The position numbers and the translations under genes were made by a program. The notes beneath the pieces are model-generated. The model made no database searches and was not told the DNA's origin. It saw only the letters and a program-made list of their open reading frames with translations. Shown here one piece after another: positions 1 to 6,287 of a stretch of DNA of 11,826 nt; position 1 is the stretch's first letter, and each line of letters opens with the position of its first letter. Origin of the DNA: Candidatus Woesearchaeota archaeon CG11_big_fil_rev_8_21_14_0_20_43_8 (lineage in GTDB: Archaea > Nanobdellota > Nanobdellia > Woesearchaeales > CG08-08-20-14); the NCBI GenBank assembly GCA_002762705.1, contig PCVE01000124.1:38464-50289 (forward strand), written 5' to 3'.

Positions 1-27
1 CACCGTTTAATCATATGAAAAGGAAAA

Positions 28-94
28 AGTGGCTCCCCTCGGGATATTTTGGGAGGGGTGGTTTCTTTTTAGAAGAAATCTATGGGGAGCCATT
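28..94 (-). terminator. Structured GC-rich hairpin element, probable terminator of the winged-helix gene
   Basis: Seen in the sequence: 28-38 pairs with 84-94 (11 bp, one G-U) around a core holding a second hairpin, 60-67 with 73-80 (8 bp, one G-U). A competing hairpin pairs CCCCTC (35-40) with GAGGGG (53-58). Read on the minus strand, the long stem starts 3 nt after the stop codon of the 98-499 gene and is followed directly by a run of five T, which is intrinsic-terminator geometry. On the plus strand the 35-58 hairpin is followed by TTTCTTTTT, so it could also stop a plus-strand gene entering from the left. Only about 27 bases lie before it, so any upstream gene cannot be judged. Confidence 0.55.
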
Positions 95-97
95 GGA

Positions 98-499
98 TCA
101 TGATGGTAGTGAATCTCTTACCTCCTGAACCCACATAAGTCCGACTTTTAGCATGTTTTTGTTGAAACGATCCGACAGCTTATAGACCTTCTTGTAAAGG
201 TCGTAGTCAATCATTCCCATGCTTTTCATCGGTGTGAGTATACGATCGTAAAATTGTCTTTTATTATATGATATCTTTTCTGTCTGTTTTCTTTTGATGG
301 GTCCTTCATCTTCAATCTCGAAAATCGTTCCATCATGCACGCGTGTCGCAAAAAGGGACATCTCTGTCTTTCCAAGCACGCCACCATGCCCTTTTAAGGT
401 ATCTATGAGCATTTTCCCTACTTTTGTCTGTTGCTCTGTGGCAAATATAACCTCAAATATGTCATCGCTTAGGTTATACATGTCAAAAAGGATTACCAT
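98..499 (-). CDS. Small winged-helix-like protein, possible transcription regulator
   Basis: This is a 133-residue soluble protein with no signal peptide or membrane segment, and I do not recognise its family. Residues about 74-113 look like the end of a winged-helix DNA-binding domain: a basic recognition-like helix (YNKRQFYDRILTPMKSMG), a short turn (MIDYD), then a strand-rich wing (KKVYKLSD). The earlier part (about 10-38) is probably helical. The ATG at 499 is chosen because a TATA-like box lies about 26-35 nt upstream with no clear SD, as expected for a leaderless transcript; Met7 is an alternative. The gene stands alone between a terminator-like hairpin and a divergent promoter region. 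A palindrome between its TATA box and start suggests regulated, possibly self-regulated, expression. The DNA-binding assignment is inference from sequence pattern only. Confidence 0.7.
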   Translation of the reverse strand: MVILFDMYNLSDDIFEVIFATEQQTKVGKMLIDTLKGHGGVLGKTEMSLFATRVHDGTIFEIEDEGPIKRKQTEKISYNKRQFYDRILTPMKSMGMIDYDLYKKVYKLSDRFNKNMLKVGLMWVQEVRDSLPS

Positions 500-508
500 C
501 CTAACTGT

Positions 509-521
509 TTAACTGCGTTAA
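509..521. promoter_or_regulatory. Palindrome TTAAC-TGC-GTTAA, candidate operator
   Basis: A perfect 5-bp inverted repeat with a 3-nt spacer sits between the TATA-like box (525-534) and the start codon (499) of the minus-strand winged-helix gene. A protein bound here would interfere with RNA polymerase loading. A related partial site, TTAAC-C-GTT, occurs at 573-581. That the encoded protein itself binds here is inference. Confidence 0.35.
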
Positions 522-524
522 CTT

Positions 525-534
525 GTATTTAAAT
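525..534 (-). promoter_or_regulatory. TATA-like box of the 98-499 gene
   Basis: On the minus strand this reads ATTTAAATAC, about 26-35 nt before the ATG. The spacing places the transcription start at or next to the start codon. Confidence 0.5.
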
Positions 535-546
535 GTTACGTTTTAG

Positions 547-667
547 TATACTGGAATAGGTTTTGCGCTTATTTAACCGTTTTTTCTATACTAGAGTACT
601 ATTTTCGATTATGCGGATTTTCTTTTTTCCGGAATCACCGAATTATATAGAACATTTATATACTGGA
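547..667 (+). repeat. Three copies of TATACTRGA in the divergent intergenic region
   Basis: TATACTGGA occurs at 547-555 and 659-667, and TATACTAGA at 587-595, all on the same strand with start-to-start spacings of 40 and 72 nt. The last copy overlaps the TATA-like box of the 699 gene. They may be regulator sites or chance AT-rich repeats. Nothing else is visible in the 199-nt gap 500-698 apart from the two promoters and the palindrome. Confidence 0.3.
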
Positions 668-693
668 GAATATATTATAATCTGTTTAGGGGT
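655..693 (+). promoter_or_regulatory. TATA-like box and SD of the 699 gene
   Basis: TTTATATA at 655-662 would start a transcript near 684-688, leaving a short leader with AGGGGT at 688-693, five nucleotides before the ATG. The same AGGGGT with the same 5-nt spacing precedes the helicase start. A second AT-rich stretch at 671-680 could be an alternative TATA box. Confidence 0.5.
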
Positions 694-698
694 AAAAC

Positions 699-1379
699 AT
701 GGCACAACGTCATAGGCAAAGCCAAAAACATAGAATCGCAGTATTCAAATTTGGATCATTTGTCGCAGCTTTGCTCTTGATCATATTTCTGTTTTTAGCA
801 TCAAAAGACAAACTGATATCTAATGAGATAATAGGTTGCTGGAAAGATACTATAGGTGGTGAGATCTCGAATAGTATCGTGATCACCACAGATGGTGTCA
901 ATGAAGCAATGACCACCAATACAAAGATAATAAGCAATGTGAATTGCAGCGTCATGTTTCCGGATTCAGAATGTGTCAAATATTCTGAAAAGACAAGCGA
1001 GAATGGTATATTTATAGGAGAAGAAGTGCGTGTCGGACCAAAAAAATATCTTGGCAGTTATATGATGATAGGAGAAGAGCTTCTTTATATCGACGAGATA
1101 AAAGATCACTTGCAAGCAGTATGTGAAAGCGGAAAAGATATCGGATTGATGATAAAAGACAGGGAATTCACATTGCATAAAATCAAGAAAAAAGATTATA
1201 TCATAAATGGAAACAAAGTAAAATGTTGTCAAGTCCGTCTTACAGATAATGAAAATAATGTGGCTGATTTCTGCGTATCACAAGAACAATGCCATACAAT
1301 GCTTGAGATCACACAAAAAGAAGGAAACAGAAAGCTGCAGAGCAAGGTGATCGATTACAGATTAGGGACTAGTTCTTGA
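699..1379 (+). CDS. Membrane-anchored cysteine-rich extracytoplasmic protein, unknown function
   Basis: I do not recognise this family. The 226-residue product has a strongly basic N-terminus (Arg, Lys and His in residues 4-17) and one hydrophobic segment at about 19-35. It then has a roughly 190-residue polar domain that the positive-inside rule places outside the cell. That domain carries eight cysteines, at 47, 83, 92, 142, 176, 177, 192 and 198, enough for four disulfides. It alternates short strand-like stretches with charged loops, so a beta-rich fold is likely. The start is supported by an SD (AGGGGT) and an upstream TATA-like box. Its last 11 nt overlap the 3' end of the helicase gene on the opposite strand, so transcription of one could run into the other. 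A role as a surface-anchored binding or adhesion protein is possible but unsupported. Confidence 0.75.
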   Translation: MAQRHRQSQKHRIAVFKFGSFVAALLLIIFLFLASKDKLISNEIIGCWKDTIGGEISNSIVITTDGVNEAMTTNTKIISNVNCSVMFPDSECVKYSEKTSENGIFIGEEVRVGPKKYLGSYMMIGEELLYIDEIKDHLQAVCESGKDIGLMIKDREFTLHKIKKKDYIINGNKVKCCQVRLTDNENNVADFCVSQEQCHTMLEITQKEGNRKLQSKVIDYRLGTSS

Positions 1380-3225
1380 AGAATTTTCCAATCTCTTTTA
1401 TATAATCCATAGATATCTTGACGTCCCAGTCGATTGGGAAACACTTGAAATAATTATCCCAGACATAACGATGGTCTATGAACAGGATCGCGCCCCTGTC
1501 AGTGCCGCTCCTTATGCATCTTCCAGCAGCCTGCATCACTTTATTCAACGCAGGAAAAATATATCCGTAATCCCACCCGCGTTGGAATCTCATATCATAA
1601 TACTTTATCAATTCCTTGGTCTCAAGATTCGGCTGATTCAAAGGAAGCCCGACAACAGCCACACATTTAAGATAATCACCTGGAAGATCAATCCCTTCTC
1701 CAAATGAACCGGATGCGACAGCCAATAATACTGCACCGATCTTATGATATTCCTTGAAACGATCCAATAGATCTTTCTTTTCCTCATTTCCAAGACCTGA
1801 TTCTTCAAGGAATATAGTCTTCTTTGACAATGTACTGAAGAAATTGTACACATCGTCTCTCAATCTATAACTTGGGAAAAATATCGCGCAATTGCCAGGG
1901 ACTGCATCTGTCGCTTCAGCGCATATCTTCGCGATCTCTTTGTATTGCGATTCAGATCTTGAAGAGAATTTCGTGCTGGTCTTCGGGATCACCAAATTCA
2001 GCCGATTGTCCTGTGGAAACGGGCTTTTGTATTTTTTCAGGATGGTCCTCTCGGTGTCGAATCCCAATATATCACGATACATGATTGTGGGAGTCAATGT
2101 CCCTGACATCAGGATTGAAGAATATGACCCTTCAAAGACTTCCTTGCTAACTATCGATGGATCAAGACATCTATTTTGAAGTATGACAGATGGACTTGAT
2201 TTTTGGTTCTTGACTTCTATGAACCGCAGGAAACCTTTCTCTTCATGCAACCATTCTTCAAGGAATGTTGCTATAGAACCGACAAAAGACTGTCTCTGCG
2301 TCTCACGGATAGCATCACCTACGGCCTTGAGATCATCTACAATATCGCTGTATCCTTTGATGTCTTCTACACGCTTCATAAAATTATCCCGTCCAATGAT
2401 CTTCTGGTCCTTGACACCATTTGATAGGTCATTTAGGATATCCTGAAGAGAGACAAGAGTCTCGATAGTATCGAAATATTTGAGTTTCTTCGCCTCTTTT
2501 ATCGCGGATTTCAGCATATTGCTCGAAAGCCTCGCAGTCATTATTTCTCTCAACCTGGCAGGCACATTGTGCCCTTCATCGATTATCAGGATAGATTCTT
2601 CAAGATTCTTTGTCGATCTTAGAAAAAAACCATCTCTGATCCTTTTATTGAAGATGTAATTATAATCACAGATTATGATATCAGCATCCTTTGCCATCTG
2701 GTTAGTTATCTCATATGGACAAAGATCATTTTCTTTGCAGATCTTTATCACATCATCGCATGCGAGGATATTCTTGTCTCTTATGTATTTGATGACTTCA
2801 CTCGCTTTCTCTGTCATCGCTGTCCCTTTCTTTGTCTTCTTGAAGAACTCACACGCATTTGTCTCTTTGAGTCTCTTGCAATAGTCTGCGAATTCACCAG
2901 AATATAGCAACTGTATGCCTGGCACTAGACACATCCATTTCTTTCCTATTATGTCGATAGCTTTTATCTTGACTTTATGCCTTTCAGTTATGGCTTTTAT
3001 CGTCTCTATAGCGATATGATGCTGAGTATGACGTGATGTCAGGAAGAACACAGTAAGATTGTTATCGAGTGCATGAGTAAGAGCAGGAGCTATCGTCGCA
3101 GCTGTCTTTCCAAGACCGGTCGGTGCATGAGCGATCAGGTGCTTCTTTGATTTCAGTGCTTCATCTATATCAACCATGAAGTCAGACTGGATCTCCCTTA
3201 TTTCATCATATGGAAACAGATTCAA
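1369..3225 (-). CDS. XPD/Rad3/DinG-family iron-sulfur DNA helicase (SF2)
   Basis: ATP-dependent 5'-3' DNA helicase of the XPD/DinG group, which acts in DNA repair and genome maintenance; the helicase activity is family knowledge. Motifs in the 618 residues, in order: Walker A APTGLGKT (34-41), Ia-like FFLTSRH (60-66), DEGH box (216-219), SGTLTP (374-379), motif V GSFGEGIDLPG (506-516) and motif VI QAAGRCIR (565-572). Between Walker A and the DEGH box lies a cysteine-rich insert with C99, C116, C125, C156, C163 and C169. C99, C116, C125 and C169 (in the family-typical CPY context) are the best candidates for the [4Fe-4S] cluster. Residues about 225-365 should form the Arch domain. The start is TTG at 3225, supported by AGGGGT 5 nt upstream and a TATA-like box behind it. 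Whether it is an XPD or DinG orthologue cannot be settled here. Confidence 0.93.
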   Translation of the reverse strand: MNLFPYDEIREIQSDFMVDIDEALKSKKHLIAHAPTGLGKTAATIAPALTHALDNNLTVFFLTSRHTQHHIAIETIKAITERHKVKIKAIDIIGKKWMCLVPGIQLLYSGEFADYCKRLKETNACEFFKKTKKGTAMTEKASEVIKYIRDKNILACDDVIKICKENDLCPYEITNQMAKDADIIICDYNYIFNKRIRDGFFLRSTKNLEESILIIDEGHNVPARLREIMTARLSSNMLKSAIKEAKKLKYFDTIETLVSLQDILNDLSNGVKDQKIIGRDNFMKRVEDIKGYSDIVDDLKAVGDAIRETQRQSFVGSIATFLEEWLHEEKGFLRFIEVKNQKSSPSVILQNRCLDPSIVSKEVFEGSYSSILMSGTLTPTIMYRDILGFDTERTILKKYKSPFPQDNRLNLVIPKTSTKFSSRSESQYKEIAKICAEATDAVPGNCAIFFPSYRLRDDVYNFFSTLSKKTIFLEESGLGNEEKKDLLDRFKEYHKIGAVLLAVASGSFGEGIDLPGDYLKCVAVVGLPLNQPNLETKELIKYYDMRFQRGWDYGYIFPALNKVMQAAGRCIRSGTDRGAILFIDHRYVWDNYFKCFPIDWDVKISMDYIKEIGKFFKN

Positions 3226-3230
3226 GATAA

Positions 3231-3267
3231 ACCCCTTAACCTCTGAATTGAAGCACGTTATATAAAT
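3231..3267 (-). promoter_or_regulatory. SD and TATA-like box of the helicase gene
   Basis: On the minus strand AGGGGT (3231-3236) lies 5 nt before the TTG start, and ATTTATATAA (3258-3267) lies about 33-42 nt before it. That predicts a leader of roughly ten nucleotides. The SD is what decides the TTG start, because no ATG lies nearby in frame. Confidence 0.55.
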
Positions 3268-3337
3268 CTAATGTCAACGATATTTTCACTCCGGAAATAG
3301 CACCAAAAAAGGTTTTTACCACCAATAAATAGTAAAC

Positions 3338-3345
3338 TTTAAATA
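3338..3345 (+). promoter_or_regulatory. TATA-like box of the transglutaminase-like lipoprotein gene
   Basis: TTTAAATA lies 22-29 nt before the ATG at 3367 and no SD is visible, so the transcript is probably leaderless. It is one half of the divergent promoter region shared with the helicase gene (3226-3366), where I see no other clear element. Confidence 0.5.
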
Positions 3346-3366
3346 GCCAGGAATCATACATAAATC

Positions 3367-4401
3367 ATGAAAAATGAAATCACTAAGCTAATAGCAGGTG
3401 CTGTCGCTTCTATCATGTTATCTTGCGCTCCAATGCATGAAACAAGAATAGAGAATAATATAAATCAAATACATGATAAAGCAAAATCCACGCAAAAATT
3501 TAAGACTCCTGAAAAGCTATTTAATTGGCTCATAAAAAATATCAAGTACACATCCGACAAGACACTTTATGGCACAGATCATTGGGCATCTTTAAAGCAG
3601 ACATTAAAGTCGCATAAAGGTGATTGTGATGATTTTGCTATAGCAGCTGCAGCGAAGCGATGTGATGGTAAAAATAATGCAATTTTTTTGGGTTTATACA
3701 AAACATATAATGACATTGCGCTTGGAAAAAATTATGATTCCGGACATGCAGCTTACATCTTTAGGCAAGACAATAAATTGGGTGTTATCGATAATAATGG
3801 TTTCTTAAATGCTTCGTATGACAATCTTGAAAAACTTGTGAATACAATGAATAAGATGCGAAACGAAAAGGATCGTTATCATAATTATACAATATATGAA
3901 CTTGCATGTAAAGATGCCCTTGATGGAAATGGCAACCTAAAAAATATCGTAGCAGTAAAGGAGGGTAAATCATTTTTCACACCAGAGATGATTAATTTTT
4001 TGCGATTCAATCATTTCCCCAATAGAGTGCAAAGATACTTATCTGATCTTCAGAACACGGAAAATCCTAGAAAAGATGATTTCTTTGACACATTTATCAG
4101 GGTCTTCTATTCAAAAACAGCAAGCAAATCCGATGCAGCAATAGCTGCTGCTGTCATGATGAATGATGGTTCTTACCCGATAAGGATAGCCGTCTTTCCT
4201 AAAAAGACATTTGCAAACGCAGCATATATATTTGAAGAGAATGGAAAATTTGGCTCAGTCAGTAAAGATAGAGAATTTTTCAGGCCTGCAGAATACAATT
4301 CTGTAGATGAATTGATCGACACTTTTGAACTGGATCATAATCCAAAAAAGATAATAAGCAATAGGGAAGACTTGAACCTCCCACCATATCCTTCGTTCTG
4401 A
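3367..4401 (+). CDS. Secreted lipoprotein with a transglutaminase-like cysteine protease fold, apparently duplicated
   Basis: The 344-residue product begins with a signal peptide ending in a lipobox-like LSC (C20), so it is probably exported and lipid-anchored. Residues about 45-150 match the transglutaminase/cysteine-protease pattern: the nucleophile context HKGDCDDFA (C87), GHAAYIF (H127) and VIDNNG (D142) give a Cys-His-Asp triad. Such proteins can act as peptidases, amidases or crosslinkers; the substrate here is unknown. Residues about 200-320 look like a second, degenerate copy: SDAAIAAAV parallels DDFAIAAAA, ANAAYIF parallels GHAAYIF, and a VDELIDTF helix parallels LEKLVNTM. In this copy the Cys and His positions are not conserved, so it is probably non-catalytic. 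The gene stands alone, with its own TATA-like box upstream and a T-run after the stop. Confidence 0.75.
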   Translation: MKNEITKLIAGAVASIMLSCAPMHETRIENNINQIHDKAKSTQKFKTPEKLFNWLIKNIKYTSDKTLYGTDHWASLKQTLKSHKGDCDDFAIAAAAKRCDGKNNAIFLGLYKTYNDIALGKNYDSGHAAYIFRQDNKLGVIDNNGFLNASYDNLEKLVNTMNKMRNEKDRYHNYTIYELACKDALDGNGNLKNIVAVKEGKSFFTPEMINFLRFNHFPNRVQRYLSDLQNTENPRKDDFFDTFIRVFYSKTASKSDAAIAAAVMMNDGSYPIRIAVFPKKTFANAAYIFEENGKFGSVSKDREFFRPAEYNSVDELIDTFELDHNPKKIISNREDLNLPPYPSF

Positions 4402-4407
4402 CTTATG

Positions 4408-4413
4408 TTTTTT
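4408..4413 (+). terminator. T-run after the transglutaminase-like lipoprotein gene
   Basis: A run of six T starts 7 nt after the stop codon, followed by more AT-rich sequence. This fits a simple archaeal T-tract terminator. No stem precedes it. Confidence 0.35.
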
Positions 4414-4442
4414 ATTATATTTGATATATGATTGATAGCAAG

Positions 4443-4450
4443 ATTTTTAT
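4443..4450 (+). promoter_or_regulatory. TATA-like box of the phosphoesterase-alkyltransferase operon
   Basis: ATTTTTAT lies 25-32 nt before the ATG at 4475 with no SD between, which fits a leaderless transcript. Confidence 0.4.
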
Positions 4451-4474
4451 GAAGAATTTCCATCACATATAGAT

Positions 4475-5299
4475 ATGAAGCGGATTATATTATTTATTAT
4501 CTTTATTGTATCATTCTTTTGTGGATGCTCAGCAAAGGAAGTCACATTCGGTGTAATTGCAGACATCCATCTTGAAGAAAATCATGTCTTTGATAGCTTG
4601 GTGTCAAAGCTATCTGAAGAAGACCTTGATTTCATAGTCGTGCTAGGTGACATGTGCACAGATGCAAGGCTTAGGAACAGCACCGATAATGTCGACGACC
4701 AAACAGAGATATATGATTCCCTTTCTACCTTGTCTTCTCTTAGCATACCTGTATATGTGATTCCTGGAAACCATGAAGAGACGCTACCATATTACCACGC
4801 GCTTAGGGATCTATATGCACAGAATAGTTCCATCATCGATCTATCACCTCTTGGATATTTTGAATTCTTTGGATTTGGTTTCGCCGCTCTTGGTGGATAT
4901 CATGATGTCAGATATGCTCCCGGATATGATTTCATATATGGAAAGAACAAGCTTGCTACACTTTCAGATATGCTTCATGGAAAGAAAGACATCGTCCTGT
5001 TCACGCATGGCCCGCCATTGACAGAAGGCTCAGATGGGATAGATTATGTGCCTGGTATCGGCAATGTAAGTGATAGACAGCTCAATACTTTCATGGAAGA
5101 GAACAATATCGCATTCTCGATATCGGGACATATCCATGAATCCGGACAGGATGCAGTAGACAACAAGAATGATATAGTCCCCGAAGATACATGGTCTGAA
5201 AGCATGCTGCTAAATGCTGGCGCCGCTATCGATGGCAAGGCAAGTATCGTGACATTAAGAGAAGGAAAGATGAAATATCGGAGTGTTTTGGTGAGATGA
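4475..5299 (+). CDS. Exported calcineurin-like metallophosphoesterase, probable lipoprotein
   Basis: A hydrolase of phosphate mono- or diesters using a two-metal centre; the substrate is unknown. The 274-residue protein starts with a hydrophobic signal peptide (about 3-15) ending in FFCGC, with C18 as the likely lipidated residue. All the calcineurin-like motifs are present: DxH at D30/H32, GDMCTD at 58-63 (D59), GNHE at 98-101, THGPP at 177-181 (H178) and GHIH at 218-221. The length is normal for a single-domain member. It starts at the first ATG after the TATA-like box. Its TGA overlaps the ATG of the alkyltransferase gene (ATGA), so the two are probably cotranscribed and translationally coupled. 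The pairing of an exported enzyme with a cytosolic DNA repair protein is unexplained. Extracellular nucleotide or phospholipid scavenging is possible. Confidence 0.9.
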   Translation: MKRIILFIIFIVSFFCGCSAKEVTFGVIADIHLEENHVFDSLVSKLSEEDLDFIVVLGDMCTDARLRNSTDNVDDQTEIYDSLSTLSSLSIPVYVIPGNHEETLPYYHALRDLYAQNSSIIDLSPLGYFEFFGFGFAALGGYHDVRYAPGYDFIYGKNKLATLSDMLHGKKDIVLFTHGPPLTEGSDGIDYVPGIGNVSDRQLNTFMEENNIAFSISGHIHESGQDAVDNKNDIVPEDTWSESMLLNAGAAIDGKASIVTLREGKMKYRSVLVR

Positions 5300-5613
5300 G
5301 ATTAGATGAGAGAGTATGGGCTTTTGTCAGCAAAGTGCCAGAAGGCAAAGTGACCACATATGGTGAGATCGCTAAAGCGCTTGGGACAAAAGCATTCAGG
5401 GCGATAGGTGGCGCGCTATCCCGCAATCCTACTCCGATTGTTGTTCCTTGCCATCGTGTCGTCAAGAGCAATGGTGGTATAGGTGGTTTCTTTGGCAAGA
5501 AAAGACTTATCTCAAAGAAGAGAGAACTGCTCGAAAAGGAAGGAATACGATTCAAAGAGAGGTCTGATGGATTATACGTGGATGATTTCAAGAGAATGCT
5601 CTTCAGATTTTAG
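5296..5613 (+). CDS. ogt: O6-alkylguanine-DNA alkyltransferase (MGMT/Ogt type, C-terminal domain only)
   Basis: This suicide repair protein moves alkyl groups from O6 of guanine in DNA to its own cysteine. In the 105 residues, TYGEIAKALG (21-30) and the helix-turn-helix segment RAIGGALSRNP (35-45, with R35 as the likely arginine finger) precede the active-site PCHRV (51-55, nucleophile C52). A glycine-rich loop (GGIGGFFGKKR) and a C-terminal helix follow. The active-site Cys separates it from alkyltransferase-like (ATL) proteins, which have another residue there. The variable N-terminal domain of full-length Ada-C/MGMT proteins is absent, so this is a minimal catalytic domain. The loop residue that is often Tyr appears to be Phe. 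Its ATG overlaps the stop of the metallophosphoesterase gene by 4 nt. Confidence 0.93.
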   Translation: MRLDERVWAFVSKVPEGKVTTYGEIAKALGTKAFRAIGGALSRNPTPIVVPCHRVVKSNGGIGGFFGKKRLISKKRELLEKEGIRFKERSDGLYVDDFKRMLFRF

Positions 5614-5628
5614 ATTATTGTTCTTATG

Positions 5629-5692
5629 ATTGTGTTGATTATTTAATATTCGCATCTTGAAATCGATTTCTATCTGACCAGAAAAACACAAT
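5629..5692. repeat. Nested inverted repeats upstream of the por operon
   Basis: ATTGTGTT (5629-5636) is an exact inverted copy of AACACAAT (5685-5692). Between them lies the perfect 12-bp palindrome GAAATCGATTTC (5659-5670). The whole lies upstream of the por TATA-like box, where an activator or repressor could act, and it may also mark the end of the preceding operon. Functional meaning is inference. Confidence 0.3.
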
Positions 5693-5710
5693 AAACAGCA
5701 CTACCATAGA

Positions 5711-5720
5711 TTTTAAATAC
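5711..5720 (+). promoter_or_regulatory. TATA-like box of the por operon
   Basis: TTTTAAATAC lies 22-31 nt before the porG ATG at 5742, matching the leaderless spacing of neighbouring genes. A weak SD-like AAGG occurs at 5731-5734. I see no other promoter up to porB, consistent with one porGDAB transcript. Confidence 0.5.
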
Positions 5721-5741
5721 ATCTTAAGCCAAGGAAAATAT

Positions 5742-6287
5742 ATGTTCGAACTAAGAATCCATGGAAGAGGCGGACAAGGTGCGGTAGTCGCATCGAAGAT
5801 ACTTGCGAACGCAATGTTCCTTGAAGGAAAATATGTGCAGTCTTTTCCAATGTTCGGTGTAGAAAGAAGAGGCGCGCCAGTGCAGGCATTCCTACGCGCA
5901 GACGACAAGCCGATCAGGATACGATGTCAGGTGTATACTCCAAATCATATCATAGTGCTTGATCCAACTTTGATAAATGTGGTCGACGTGACAAAAGGTC
6001 TCAAGAAAAGCGGGTGGATCATAATCAATTCTTCGCATGATGCATCTGATTTCAAATTCAAAGGATATAAGGTAGCCACGATAGACGCGAACAAGATAGC
6101 GGTCTCTTTAGGACTTGGAAGCAAGACAGCACCAATCGTGAACACAGCGATACTCGGAGCATTCTCAAAGATCACTGGATTGATCTCGATAGAATCGATC
6201 CTGAAATCTGTCTCTGAAGAAGTCCCGATAAAAGTGCAGTTGAACAAGCAAGCAGTGCAAGAAGCTTATGATCAGGTAAGACAATGA
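5742..6287 (+). CDS. porG: Pyruvate:ferredoxin oxidoreductase, gamma subunit
   Basis: Gamma (domain III type) subunit of 2-oxoacid:ferredoxin oxidoreductase, part of the cytosolic complex that converts pyruvate and CoA to acetyl-CoA and CO2. In this family the domain contributes to CoA binding and assembly. The 181 residues show the family hallmarks: HGRGGQGAV near the N-terminus (7-15), EGKYVQSFPMFGVERRGAPV (28-47), then a strand-rich core (HIIVLDPTLI). The length is typical. It is the first gene of porGDAB, preceded by a TATA-like box and ending in an ATGA overlap with the delta gene. Assignment to pyruvate rather than another 2-oxoacid rests mainly on the alpha and beta subunits. Confidence 0.93.
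   Translation: MFELRIHGRGGQGAVVASKILANAMFLEGKYVQSFPMFGVERRGAPVQAFLRADDKPIRIRCQVYTPNHIIVLDPTLINVVDVTKGLKKSGWIIINSSHDASDFKFKGYKVATIDANKIAVSLGLGSKTAPIVNTAILGAFSKITGLISIESILKSVSEEVPIKVQLNKQAVQEAYDQVRQ

Noticed and set aside
1..27. Tail of an upstream plus-strand gene ending at the TAA at 8-10
   Set aside because: Only two codons precede it, too few to support a coding call; the hairpin that follows is the only hint.
1892..2446. Plus-strand open frames within the helicase gene
   Set aside because: They lie antisense to conserved helicase motifs, have no start signals, and show no recognisable domain.
3301..3320. A-run/T-run inverted repeat (AAAAAA-GG-TTTTT) as a terminator
   Set aside because: The 2-nt loop is too small, and the site lies between two divergent promoters where no transcript should end.
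5296..5613. Alkyltransferase-like (ATL) protein
   Set aside because: ATL proteins lack the active-site cysteine; here PCHRV is intact.
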